Assembly: GCA_965153455.1 (NCBI GenBank)
Contig: OZ234500.1
Location: 1,488,001-1,552,000, forward strand
Length of the DNA: 64,000 nucleotides
Direction of reading: 5' to 3'
From: Sphagnum compactum
Lineage: Eukaryota; Bryophyta; Sphagnopsida; Sphagnales
Under the pieces are notes generated by a model. That model was given only the letters and a program-made list of their open reading frames with translations, was not told where the DNA came from and made no database searches. Shown here in pieces: positions 24,741 to 35,795 of this stretch. Position 1 is the first letter of the stretch. Each line of letters starts with the position of its first letter. The translations under genes and the position numbers were made by a program.

Positions 24741-25824
24741 TTTTCTACAACTGTTATCCATAATAAATCACTTTTATAAATAATTATGAATGATTATGTT
24801 TATTAAATCTAAGTTACACCAAATAATTATTGTTATAACATAGATTTGTATATTATCTTATACTAGAAGAAATTAATTAATGTAATTAATGTGACATTAC
24901 TTTAAAATCATTGCAATTACTTTAGATAAAAATTAATTAATATGTGCATAATCATTTTTTAATTGATCATTATTATTCACACTCTATAATTTATAACTTC
25001 AAACCTGAATCAAAAGTTTGGAAAAAATATAATGGGATTAAAATAGTTTTGTTACTGATTTTAAGGTCACGAATTATTATATATTATTATTAATTTTGTG
25101 ATTAATAATATATGATAAATATTTATGGTAATTTTATAGTAATTATGAAAATTAATGTTATGTTAAAAAAATTATTGTATTCATACTTAATAATTACGAA
25201 GAAAAAAAAAACTACTTGACCTATAATAATTTTTACAACAGTAAACATAGTTATACAATAGGTAATGTAATTAGTTGAATAGTAATGTTTAAAAAATGCG
25301 TGTAAGAATTTACTTCTAATAACAATTGTTAATTCATCACTTATAATTTAACATAAATAGTTATAATAGTTCAAATTTAAATTATAGTCATTAAATTAGT
25401 TTTACATTAATTATATTATATATAATTCAATCAAATTTTAAAAAGTAATAAAATATTTTAAAATGTTTTAGGTATTTAATTACTTAAGTCATTGATAATG
25501 AATACTAAATATTTGTAGTGCATAATTTATAATTTAAATATATGTAAATTCAGTCATTATTATCTAATTATACAATATTTGAATTGTTTAGAAATCTAAA
25601 AGCTAAAAAAGTAAGGCATGAAGAAAGTTTTGGAATTACAACTTAGTTTGTGAAGAAGTTGCAAATTTGAAATTTATCCCATATTGTTTGTTCTTCATTC
25701 TTATTTTGAACATTATATAAACAAGGGGGTATAGTCATCCAAGTTCACATTGAGAAATTTGTGCAAATGGGATGGGTAATTCAAAAGGTTCAACCCAAAA
25801 CAAAAAAATAAATTATGCACAGTT

Positions 25825-26055
25825 TTAAAGTACTTACCTTCCCAACCTACTTATCTACCTAGTTAGGTTGGTACCTAGTTTGACCTACCCACATAGGTTG
25901 ACTTATGTACTTACCTACCTATATGAATAGATTTTTGATTTAGGAAGGTAAAACCTACCTACCTATTTTTTTACCTAAGTAGGTAGGTTGGTATGTAGCC
26001 TAGGTCTGTAGGCACCTATTTATGTACCTACCTAAGTACCTACCAACCTAATATT
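25825..26055. repeat. ACCT/AGGT word cluster with self-complementary character
   Basis: Dozens of acctacct and aggtaggt words occur within 230 bp on the same strand, so the stretch can pair with itself in many registers. It lies near the right end of the CACTA-like element. Confidence 0.55.
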
Positions 26056-26470
26056 AATATGTTTATTTAAAATATTTTAATGCCACATGGCATTCTTACA
26101 TTGGGCCACATGTCATAATATAAAGTCATCCAAGTATTTGAATCGAACATATTAGATTATTTCAAAATAATAATATTAATAATAATTTAAATAATCAAAT
26201 ATTAAGGCACATGGTAGCACCTCATTTGTCATCAATTATGACCAAAATAGTTGCATCTTAGTCGCATGTGACAAAACGTATAATGTAGTCAAAGGATGAA
26301 ATGTATTTGTTGACTTTTTCTTTCATACAATACCCTTTGTCATTTGCGACTAGTTTATCACATCCGACTTGTCTTAGGCGACTAAAAGGATTTTAGTTGC
26401 AAAATGTTTCTTGCGACTAAAATTTAGTCACAAAAATTAGTTGCAAATACATGTTTTTTTTCTAGTGTCA

Positions 26471-27130
26471 CTTAGTGTTAAAGTTATACAAGTTGCAACA
26501 TAGTTGAAATTAACCATTTCGCTACAACTTGTGATCATGGTCAAACTATAGGTGACTATCACCGTATACACTTTGTGTACACCTGTAAAGTTACCAAGTT
26601 GCAACTAATGTGCAACTAAATTACAACTATGAAATATTTTGACGTGGCATTTTAATTATTAATTCATTATATTTCCATATTGTAGTTGTACCTTAGTTAT
26701 CCAATAGTTTCTGTGACGATCTAGTTGCATGCTAATTTAGTCTTTGTAGACATAATTTCTCATAGTGCAAGCCAGCCTTCGATGGTGAATGAAAAACTTC
26801 AGTCACCTTATGGAAGGTGACCAAAAATTTTCAATCACCAAGGGGGATTGAATTTTTTTTGATCGCCACAAGATTTGGTGACCGAATTTTTTTGTCACCA
26901 CAAGGTTTAGCAATAAAAAACAATTGGTCATAGTACCTTGTGGCGGTTGAAAATTTCTTCAATCGCCACAAGGTATGGTGGTTGAATTCTTTTAGCCGCC
27001 ATAGGGTTTATGAAAATCCAAATGGGTTCAGTTTTGGTCACCTATAAGCTTGAGCCAGGTAGTTTGAAGGTGCCTTTGACCTAGGTAACCTTAGGTTGAC
27101 CTAAGTTGACCTTATACTGACATGATGTAG
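26471..27130. other. Flank of the CACTA element with inverted CACC/GGTG words
   Basis: To about 26,760 the sequence carries words (agttgcaac, ttgcaactaatgtgcaact) like subterminal transposon repeats, ending near ctcatagtg, which could be the right end of an older CACTA element whose left end I cannot locate. From 26,790 to 27,010 there are alternating gtcacc/ggtgac and cgccacaagg/ccttgtggcg words that are mutually complementary. There is no open frame of interest. Confidence 0.4.
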
Positions 27131-27736
27131 TGATGTGTTTGTGTTTAGATACGTTCATGTTGTGATGGACGTCAAACATGGTGACAATCCTATTGCACAA
27201 TATATGAAATATAAAAATAGTTAGAGGTATTCAATGGGTATTACAAAATTTGGCTTGAAGTCCAAGAAATTCTAAAACATACCATCCATCATTTCCACTT
27301 TTGGTATTTTAAATCATGTCTTGGAAATTTGAAGCGATGAATAGTATTTCCAAATAACATATAATACTAATGGAACTATATGGTCATCTACTTGGGCCAA
27401 ACCAAACCATAGAATTGATTAAAGTACTATGGTGTTATAGTCATTTACAACTTGAGGTTAGTAGACCAAAGAAAATTAGAAAATATTATATATAAACATC
27501 TATTTGAGGTAGACCAAGCTAAATAATCAAATGAAGTAAAAAAAGGTACAACATGGTTTTAATCACAGTATCATACATATTTGATTTTCCAGCAAGTAGT
27601 GTTTGGCATGTTGTATATACACCTTTTTTAAGACTCGCAAGTTGCATGTCTCCTTTCGATTTGGTGAAATTCTGGTTTGTTCCACCCACCATGCCTCAAC
27701 AATGGTATTTGTGATGCTAGAAATAATGTTTGATCA
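27131..27736. other. AT-rich spacer, nothing recognised
   Basis: No gene, RNA or repeat terminus was identified here. A 62-codon plus-strand frame at 27,603-27,791 overlaps the minus-strand remnant that follows and has no protein-like features. Confidence 0.4.
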
Positions 27737-28161
27737 TTATGTTTTTTCTTTCATTGGCCACTTTAGATTGATGCTTGTGTCAACTAATTGACATCTACCC
27801 AATGTAGCAACGATGTTACAACGATGTAATCCAAGGATGCGTGTTGTCCTTTTGACTAAAACGCTAATATTTTGTGTGGAGACACACATACTTAATGTTG
27901 CATGTTTTATAGGTAGTTGATTTTTACTTTTAACTTCCTTTACAAATTGCAACCCAACCTTCACATTTCCACAATTTCAAAAGTTGTTGCAGCATCCTTT
28001 TGGCTCAACCAATGAACAGGCTTAATTTTGGACATTAGTTTGTAATCTTGACCTGAGCTAGCATAGTTTTTTGTTGGTTGACATTTCCAGACTTTGAAAA
28101 TAGCTTGAGAATGGACTGAGCAATAACAATGCTTTGAAGGTTCAACACCTACTCTCCCCAT
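27737..28161 (-). pseudogene. Possible decayed transposon gene fragment
   Basis: Two minus-strand frames adjoin at about 27,962. The upstream one ends KPVHWLSQKDAATTFEIVEM. The next, shifted by one frame, starts MKVGLQFVKEVKSKNQLPIK and contains RTTRILGLHRCNIVATLGRC, which reads like a DNA-binding helix pair. A single frameshift would join them. I cannot assign a family, and a transposase or regulator fragment is inference. Confidence 0.25.
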
Positions 28162-30600
28162 TATGTTCTAGGAGGTGCCCTTTTACATGTCTCTAATGAC
28201 ATCTCCAATGATTATTTCAAGTGAGTTCAGTAATTCCTTTTCCTTTTTGTAGCCTTTTGCCTTTACTACACAACTAATGCATTTGCAGCCCTTTGACTCT
28301 GGCTAGGTCAAACATGTCCCCTATTTTCACTAATTTTTTAATTTGCCATGGACTTGGATCCATGTTTCAAAGTTTCATGTTAGATAACATCCCAAAGTCC
28401 CATGTTAGTTGAAGATGTAAATTATGTTGCGATTAGAGAGTTTAGTTACAAATTACTTGCAACAAGCCAATGCATCTAGGGTGATGCAATAAGGTAAAAT
28501 TTGAAGACTAAACTCCATGCAGAAGTTTTTTTTTTCCAATCTTATTATATAGCTGAGGTGGCAATCATCTAAAAGCAAAATTTGGATATTAAGAAAATAT
28601 GAAATAAATAAATTAAATAAATTCTATATATTGCTATGTAATTGAACCACGTATAGAAATATGGTGATCATTTTTTCAAATATGTTGGTTTGTTTTTCCG
28701 ACTAGACATTTTTCGAAAATCATCGATTTTGTGATCTAATTTTCCCAAATTTTTGCAACAATACCAAAACAAAAGGCTGCTATGTAGCTCTATATATCAC
28801 TCTAGACAAATTAATGAAGTGCAACTTTATTCACAGTTTTAACAGTCATTTTCATTTCACGATATGCTTGTAGTCTCTTTGTTTCCTTTTGCTCTTAGCC
28901 TTTAGTTTTGGCAAAGACATTTGAAAGCAACTGATCTCCTTGAAGGGAAAGGGCTAAAGCAAAAAGGCAATGATATTGCCAATTCTAGATGAAACTAAGC
29001 TTTCAACAATAATGTCATAGATGGCAATGTCATGTGCCAACTCCATGCAATTGCTTTTTCTGTTTTGGGCCTTTAAGCAACTTTGTTTTTGGCAGACATA
29101 GTGGAAAGCAGCTTATCTACTTGAAATGGGGCCATTACCAACTTTAGACTAAACTAAGCTTTTAACAAACAACACCTACTGCTAACTCATTGCCATCTAT
29201 GTTGAAGCTTATTTTCATCTAGAATCCCATAGATGGCAATGTCAGGTTCATGTCAATGTTTTCTTTAAACAAGTTTTGTTATTTTCAACAAAAAAGATTG
29301 CGGCCTTTTTTTTTTCTACCTACTTTGCAATTTTGTTGAACTATTTTCCAATTTTATTATATCACAAAATTGGGGAAAAAAAAACTTAGTCCCTGCATTT
29401 GTCTATCATTTGCTCTTGAACACAGTTCTGAAGCCAATACCCAAAATCCAATTGCAAGTATCATAATTACATGTCCTATTCGCTTGCTAAAGAAACCAAG
29501 GCTGAGGGAGGGGGTGCTCTCACGGAGAGGGGGTGGGTGGGAGTGGGGTAGTGTTAAACCAGTCATATAAGATTTGGCTAGGACCTATAACCATGGTACG
29601 TAGCCAATAATCTCATACACCAACTAAACTCTACTAAACCTCATCAAGATAAATCAAAACCTATTACACTAACTAAAAAGGTTCTCATGGGTAACTAATG
29701 TGGAATTGACTTGTGATCCTTGTAGCATTAGTGGATTAGAGGTGCAAAAATGAGAAAGCAATCTTTCATTGTACTCCTGTCACATCGCCAACCATTGTGG
29801 TTAGCTCCATATTAACCATCCACATGCGTTTACTTGCCTAATAGCCACAAGTGCTTTAACTACGTACCTACTTACGGAGTAACCACTCACATTCCTTTAG
29901 ACACACTTTTGTACATGGACTTACCCACTCACATAGGTACATAGGTAATGTGAGGGGGTAGTAACCCGAGGGTTTACTGGAAAGGTTACTGAGGTGATTC
30001 ACCCTTACCAGGGCACTTAGCTGTGACTCGAGAACGCACTGCACCATCCATTCGAAACTTGTTAAGACTCAGTCAACTATGGATCAGGTAAAACAACAAG
30101 GACCGAGCTATCCACTTGATACTTTCTCATGTAAAACTCTCATACTTACACCTACGGTTGGCACCTTCATCTTTTTGAGGTGAGGCCTCTTAGTGGCCTT
30201 ACTAAGCCCAAAAAACGTCAGATTTGAGCTGTGATTTAGTCTAACCATGGGATATTTCCAGAATTTAGAAATAATCTAAACATAATTTGGGAATTTTACC
30301 ATGGTACCAACGTGGGTGCTGGTTCATCCAAGGCCAGTTCACCCTACCTAGGTAACTAGGTAAGTAAGTGCAACTGTACCCGTATGGAAGTGAGTAGGGC
30401 ATAGTAGGAAATGTAAGTGGTTAAATTGTCTAGATAGGTGGGTAAGGCACTGGGCACCTAATAGAAGGTAAGTAAACGACATGATGAAGCTAAGCGGATG
30501 GGCATTGTGGATGATTAAATAGAACATAGGTAATCACACCAGGCTTGATCAGCTATGGGACTGGAATATCACTGAAAAATGGTTTTCTATCCATAAACCA
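28162..30600. other. Gene-free stretch with T-run repeats and word clusters
   Basis: A T-run family member lies at about 28,524-28,570 (ending gaggtggcaatcatc). A palindrome, ttccaattttattat with its complement, lies at about 29,348-29,378. The 29,850-30,060 and 30,330-30,480 stretches are rich in taggtaa/ttaccta words. No gene was recognised. Confidence 0.45.
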
Positions 30601-30657
30601 TCATCCATCCACCATCCTGCATGCGTCGCCGGGCACGTGCTGGCTAACTCTGCAAGC

Positions 30658-30689
30658 CCGGCTGGTGTGCGGACTCACACACCAGCCGG
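30658..30689. other. Perfect 12-bp hairpin in the SPX-A 3' region
   Basis: CCGGCTGGTGTG (30,658-30,669) and its exact complement (30,678-30,689) are separated by 8 bases. The hairpin spans the SPX-A reading-frame stop (30,675-30,677), within a GC-rich patch that appears foreign to the SPX coding sequence. A function is not evident. Confidence 0.8.
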
Positions 30690-31552
30690 TGACCCTGACA
30701 GCGCTTCCGCTGCAAGCCCTTCGACTTGACGTGTCTCGGGCACCACAGTCCCCGGGAGCTCCAGGCCATCCCGAGCCGACGAGAGCGATTGTTCCCTGAC
30801 CCCCTCTCCTCTGGAACGCTCGCAAGTCCCGAGACTGGCGGGTTTCCGCCGTATGTGGGACCCCGTAATGCGGTCGTGCTTCTTTAAAATCTTCAGAAAT
30901 GCTACAAACACCCATGATGATCAATCAATCAATCAATCAATCAGGCAGCATTGATGAAGTGCTAATATGAAGTTCTTAATGAAGCTAGAAGAAAGATTAA
31001 GTTCTTCGCTAGACTTCTTCTTCATTTGAAAAGAAAGCATCATTCATATTGCAGCAAGCTGGTCATGCATGATCTGTAGCTAGCTAGCTCTCGGCATGGG
31101 CACCAGCTTAAGTGTTCTGGAGCAAGCAGCAGAGCTAATTACCTGAGTGATTCAGATAGCAGAAGTTTGCAAGAAGTTCCATCTTCGCAGCAAGGTTCCG
31201 CAGGCATCGCCTGATCTGCAACAGGTCCATTTCGATCCAGAGTCCTTCTTGGTGGCTCATGGCATCCAACTCCTGTGCAGCATGAATATGTGTAAGAAAA
31301 GATTTCATTTTACTTCGTCACATGATGAATTCTAGAATGAAGTCGCTGTTGTTGTTGATCTAGTAACATTTCACGAAGTTGTAAAATAGCAGCTCCTGGA
31401 CTAGGAGTCGAAAGAAAGAACCAACAACAACAACAAGTTTGCGAGAAAGCTCAGCTCACGTTCATTGTCGCAATGTACTCTTGATGCGAACGATTGAAGA
31501 ACTTGTTTATCTTGGATAGCTGCTTATCAACTGTGGGGCCTTCGAATCCCGT
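30675..31552 (-). pseudogene. SPX-A: SPX-domain gene missing its first exon(s)
   Basis: Exons on the minus strand: about 31,535-31,460 (reads DKQLSKINKFFNRSHQEYIA), 31,272-31,143 (ELDAMSHQEG ... MELLANFCYLNHS) and 30,901-30,675 (AFLKILKKHDRITGSHIRRK). Junctions are GT-AG and the frame stays open to a stop at 30,675. These match the SPX-domain middle and end: the INKFF helix, the MxLLxNYxxLNxT helix and the basic KILKKxD motif that binds inositol pyrophosphates. After HIRRK the protein switches to a GC-rich, low-complexity tail unlike SPX-B, so the 3' end appears replaced. The N-terminal exon is missing because the inverted copy SPX-B begins where it should be. Such proteins normally repress PHR-type transcription factors when phosphate is plentiful. 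Confidence 0.85.
30850..31253. repeat. Left arm of the SPX inverted duplication
   Basis: This arm is a near-exact reverse complement of about 31,553-32,076 apart from a 120-bp tandem duplication in the right arm. The match starts at the word gtatgtgggaccccgtaatg and covers the two 3' SPX exons and the intron between them. The intron carries a tract of ATCA units (about 30,921-30,943), with fewer units in the other arm. Confidence 0.9.
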
Positions 31553-32076
31553 GTGTGCACCAAGAAGGACTCTGGATCGAAATCGACCTGTTGGAGATCA
31601 GGCGATGCCTGCGGAACCTTGCTGCGAAGATGGAACTTCTTGCAAACTTCTGCTATCTGAATCACTCAGGTAATTAGCTCTGCTGCTTGCTCTGGATCGA
31701 AATCGACCTGTTGGAGATCAGGCAATGCCTGCGGAACCTTGCTGCGAAGATGAAACTTCTTGCAAACTTCTGCTATCTGAATCACTCAGGTAATTAGCTC
31801 TGCTGCTTGCTCCAGAACACTTAAGCTGGTGCCCATGCCGAGAGCTAGCTAGCTACCGATCATGCATGACCAGCTTGCTGCAATATGAATGATGCTTTCT
31901 TTCCGCATCAAGAAGAAGTCTAGCGGAAGAACTTGATCTTTCTTCCAGCTTCATTAACAACTTCATATTAACACTTCATCAATGCTGCCTGATTGATTGA
32001 TTGTCCATCATGGGTGTTTGTAGCATTTCTGAAGATTCTAAAGAAGCACGACCGCATTACGGGGTCCCACATACGA
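31553..32076. repeat. Right arm of the SPX inverted duplication
   Basis: This arm reads as the reverse complement of 30,850-31,253, and the two are separated by about 300 bp. The arm begins in the middle of the second-last SPX exon (word gtgcaccaagaagg), so it duplicates only the 3' half of the gene. Confidence 0.9.
31571..31810. repeat. 120-bp tandem duplication of an SPX exon
   Basis: Bases 31,571-31,690 and 31,691-31,810 are nearly identical and exactly 120 bp apart. Each unit contains most of the MELLANFCYLNHS exon and its donor site. Two visible changes in the second unit alter residues (ggcgatgcc to ggcaatgcc, gatggaac to gatgaaac). Confidence 0.9.
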
Positions 32077-32199
32077 AGGAAGTTTTGCCTGGAAACACTG
32101 AATCACATGGACTTTGTTTTGTATGGATCCGCTGTGAACGAGGACGCAGAGTACTGTCTTTCCTTGCTGAAAAGAATTCCCGACCCAAACAGGAGATAA

Positions 32200-33139
32200 G
32201 GTACACGCGGCTGGTCCCTACCAAGATTGCAAACTACTCATGTGCAGAGTGATTGTGAATCATCCACCGGATCATCATCATCAGCGGCAGCGCATCCATC
32301 TCCTCTGATGAGTACTCGAGGACGGGAGCTATCCCTCCACCTGCGCCAGCAACGGCTTCAGCTTCTCAGCAGAAGCGATGGAGGCTTCAATTACATCAGG
32401 GCTGCGAAGGTAGCAAAGGCTGCCAACCACATGGTCTGCAACACTGTGAGCTCCACATGGAACAGCGAGTCCGTGGTGGTGCTATATAGAGGTGGTCCTA
32501 TATAGAGCCCCGCCTCAAGCCTTGCCATTCACAAACAACAATTAGCTCATGAAGGTGCAGATTTCATGCTCTAGAGCTGGTGCACTAGTATACACTGTAA
32601 GGACCAAGCCATGCAGGTGATCAATAGATCTCATGACTACTACTAGTACACAAGAATCTTTCAAGAAGAAGTTTACTACTTGAAGAAGTAGTTTTCTTCA
32701 CTTACTCCCAGCACAAGTTGCAAGCTTAGACATTGTGCAGAACTACCATTTAGGAAAAACATTTTCTTCAAGCACTGGAAGCTGCTTACACATAGGTACA
32801 TAATGTTTTCTTGAATGTAAAACTTTCTGTCATTCCAATTGTCTAGAACTTTCCCCTTGATGATTTTGGAACACCAATTTGCATCACTTTGTACATGAGA
32901 CTGCTGCAACTCTGTTTCGAGAGACCTATGAAAACTTTTTATGAATTTTTTTCTATTCAATTTTGTCATGTTTTGAAGATCTTGAGCTTGCACTAGTTAG
33001 ACCTGCATACTGTGTTGATCTTGCATTCTTGCATGAAACTGGTCTTCTTACCACAGTCCCTAGCTACAGAGTACACAGGGGATCATCATCATCATCAATC
33101 ATCCTCATCAGAGAGTTGTCTTTTGCTTTCCATGCATCA
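32200..33139. other. Region downstream of SPX-B, unassigned
   Basis: A 92-codon plus-strand frame (32,227-32,505) is Ser-rich at first (SSTGSSSSAAAHPSP) and could be a decayed tail of the SPX-B gene, whose own frame stops at 32,197. A 105-codon minus-strand frame at 32,676-32,993 is not recognised. Base composition is more balanced than in the flanking transposons. Confidence 0.3.
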
Positions 33140-33420
33140 CATTTTACGTCCATGTGCAGCTCTGTTCTGTTAAATAATTTGAGTAGACCAGAGTATCTCC
33201 ACCCGCAGCAGTAAAATGTTGTGTACACTACATTTTACATCCATGTGCAAGATGTGTTCTGTTACATAATTTGAGTATAATAGCAGAGCATCTGCACCCA
33301 CAGACGTAAAATGGCCCAGGTACACTACATTTTACATCCATGTACAGCCTCTGTTCTATTACATAATTTGAGTGCATCGGGCGGTGTCGACAGCAGTAAA
33401 TTGGCCTGTACAGTGTATTT
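33140..33420. repeat. ~93-bp tandem repeat, three units
   Basis: Units begin at 33,140, 33,231 and 33,328 with CATTTTAC(A/G)TCCATGT and share the words gttctgtta, ataatttgagt and the phrase agtaaaatg. Units differ by about 10-20 percent by eye. It lies between the SPX-A/B block and an AT-rich spacer. Confidence 0.85.
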
Positions 33421-34371
33421 TGGATGATGACATATTAGTTTATTTATAGTGTGAGACTCAGTTTTGGCCTCATGTAAAAATATCCCCCTGGGATATTAAG
33501 TGCTTTTCAAGACAGCCAGTACAAGGAAAATTTGCCTGTATTGGCTAACCATAGTAATTGGCCCAACTGTTGAAATTTAAATAGTCTCACACTTTATTAC
33601 ATGTTCTATATTGGTAGGTTCCACACTAATTATTTTATTTTCAGCAATGTTGAAATTGTTTTTAAATATTTCTTCAAAGACCAAACTTTTTTGAAGGAAA
33701 ATAGAGAATCTTTGGAATATGCCAATAATAATCATATATTTATATATATATATATACTTAATAACATGTGGAATCTTCAAATAAGTCATTATTTAACAGG
33801 AAAATGTTCACTTACTGACATGCTACTATGGTTTTGTTCACTATTTCATATTTATGGGTCGGGATGGGGGAATAATTAACACTGGAAGGTGGATGTGATA
33901 AACATTGATAGAGGGTCGAATACAGCGTCAGTGTTGGTGGAGATGGTCTCCAAAGCCTGGCCAGAATGGACCTTCAACAACAGCCAAACACATTATCATC
34001 CATGGGAAGTCTGTTTATGACGCAGTTGTGGATGAACTCCAATTGAAAATACCCAATACCGTTAATTAACAGAATACAAAACAGACTTCCAATAGATGGG
34101 GAAGGGGATGAACCCCAACAAAAAAAGAACTGAAATTTTCTTTAGACTATTTAGAGGGCTGTTTTAGAGCAAAATTTGGTGCAAGGCCTTTCACTTCCAG
34201 GAAGGTCGTGTGCCAGCTTGTCTCAGTACCTTACATAATTTGGAAGGTACTTCTTTCTTTTTTCTATCTTTATTGCTCCTTCTTTCGCAATTGAAGAGTG
34301 AGTGACCTCAAAAGTATTTGAAGGTTCTTTATGCAAACATAGGGTCTATCTTTCAACCCTTCTGCAATTTT
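33421..34371. other. Spacer, nothing recognised
   Basis: The stretch contains an AT dinucleotide run at about 33,737-33,757. Short frames at 33,577-33,879 on both strands overlap one another and lack protein-like features. No repeat terminus was found. Confidence 0.4.
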
Positions 34372-34737
34372 TCACAGACTGCAGTTGTCCCTCCTAGTCT
34401 CAGACAATGGGGAGCGCCCAATGACATCACTCTCTCCTGACCATTCGTCATGCAGGGTGAAGCTGTTTTCAAAAGAGAAAATGAGCCTCCCGGGGTCCAA
34501 GGGTACCATGTAGGAGGCTTTTCCTACATCAGACAACCGCTTGACATCCTTCGCAGTTTTATCCTCTACTTTCTTTGAACGGAGAGATGCCGGAAAGATT
34601 TTGATAATCAGTATTCCTCTAGGAAAATCTTTCAGCAAGCCTGGGTAGCTATCGTTGAGGTTGGAATGGCCACTTGGAAGGCCATTAATTCCCTTCGGTC
34701 CACCCGGGACCCTAGTATTCAAGCTAGGATTGATCAA
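34372..34737 (-). other. Unassigned 121-codon open frame, possible transposon remnant
   Basis: The frame starts MINPSLNTRVPGGPKGINGL and has protein-like segments (LLKDFPRGILIIKIFPASLR, then SFENSFTLHDEWSGESDVIG). It is the longest frame in this part with normal composition. It could be one exon or a gag-like remnant, but no domain was recognised. The word agtctcagacaa occurs both near its 3' end (about 34,396) and near 34,876. Confidence 0.25.
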
Positions 34738-35154
34738 GCTTTAGGGCGGAATGGTGTCACTTAGGGGTTGATTGCACCACCATCATGTGGTGCTTCTTGC
34801 CCCCCTTGTATTTCTTGGATTTCTTTAATGTTTGATGGGGCTGCTGCCTCCCTCCCCTTCTGGGGGTCTTTCCCTAGTCTCAGACAAGCGCCTCAAATGA
34901 AGTGTCTATTAAAGATAGACCTTTCTTTTGTGCTGAATTGTCACCCTGATTTACCTTGATAACCTATTCCATAGAAGATGGAGTGAAGGTACCAATGTGG
35001 GCGGCTGGTTCACCATGGCCTCTCCCTTCTAGGGTTTTTAATGGGGGACTTGTATACAAAGTTCTGATGAAAAGTTGTATGCAAATAACATAGGTAGCAG
35101 GGGTTTTTTCTTTCCTATTTTCTTTTCAATTTTGTTCATGCACCTTTTGAAAGA

Positions 35155-35201
35155 GTATTTTAGGGAATTCATGGCAGATAATGAAAAAGCTTACCAGGAA
35201 A
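35155..35201. repeat. Left member of a 37-bp direct repeat flanking the GC-rich island
   Basis: The phrase tttagggaattcatggcaga followed by taatgaaaaagcttac recurs at about 37,998-38,034 with one mismatch. Outside this phrase the flanks differ. The pair brackets about 2.8 kb, including the whole GC-rich island. Confidence 0.8.
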
Positions 35202-35795
35202 TTTCTGCAAATACTACTTGTGAATTTGTAAATAAAGAATTACTCCAAGAATTGTACAAAACTAGAAATGCATCAAAGCTAGAGGATGAAGACAGAGTTG
35301 TACATAACCTAAAAACCTCCTTGGCTAGCATCAAAAGAAATAATGTGTATAAAAAATCCTCCTTAATGTTCATGGTTGGGTGTTAAAAGGTAAAACCATG
35401 TTTATTCCAAGTTCTAATTCTAATGATTTCCATTGTAGCAGTTTCCCACCATTAAATTTATTTGTATGTAACAATCCTTTCGTGACAATCACTTGCTACT
35501 CACCAGATATGAGTCTCAAGTTTATGAATGTTTTATGGCACTTTGAGAAGGTGAAAATATTTGGAAACTGTAAAACAAATGAACTACCACCTGGGTTCCT
35601 AAAGACCCTTCGGAGTGGGTTGAATTACAGGAACTAGTGGGTACCCGTGACCTTCGGACATTGTGAAGTCCCCCGGTTTCTTTAAACCAAGAGAGACACA
35701 CGGGGGTGCACAGGGCACGATGGGCGAGCCAAACCGGGGGGTCGAAGAGCGTCGCTTCCGCTCGCTGCAAACGCAACGCAAAGTGCCAGCCCCTT

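Larger units (their letters stand above)
23386..26467. mobile_element. CACTA-like (En/Spm) non-autonomous transposon with TCA target-site duplication
   Basis: The left end reads CACTAATAGAAATTAGCC. The right end, read inward, starts CACTAGAAAAAAAACATG. The three bases TCA flank both ends (23,383-23,385 and 26,468-26,470), the target-site size known for CACTA elements. Subterminal regions carry repeated GCGACTA / TAGTCGC words, as this superfamily does. The 3.1-kb interior is a degenerate array plus AT-rich DNA with no transposase, so movement would need a helper. The terminal repeat beyond CACTA and the A-run is weak, which lowers confidence slightly. Confidence 0.75.
31553..32199 (+). pseudogene. 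SPX-B: inverted partial SPX copy with duplicated exon
   Basis: Plus-strand pieces are the exon ending at 31,669 (GLWIEIDLLEIRRCLRNLAA then KMELLANFCYLNHS), its tandem repeat ending at 31,789, and a last exon 32,024-32,199 (AFLKILKKHDRITGSHIRRK then FCLETLNHMDFVLYGSAVNE) with stop at 32,197. The last exon keeps the C-terminal part of the SPX fold that SPX-A lost, so B preserves the original 3' end and A has a replaced one. The INKFF exon and the N-terminal exon are absent. No promoter is apparent, but transcription from the SPX-A side would read through it in antisense. Confidence 0.85.

Noticed and set aside
30658-30689. Hairpin resembling a bacterial intrinsic terminator
   Set aside because: There is no downstream T-run in the right place and the sequence is a plant nuclear region, so a terminator call is unsupported.
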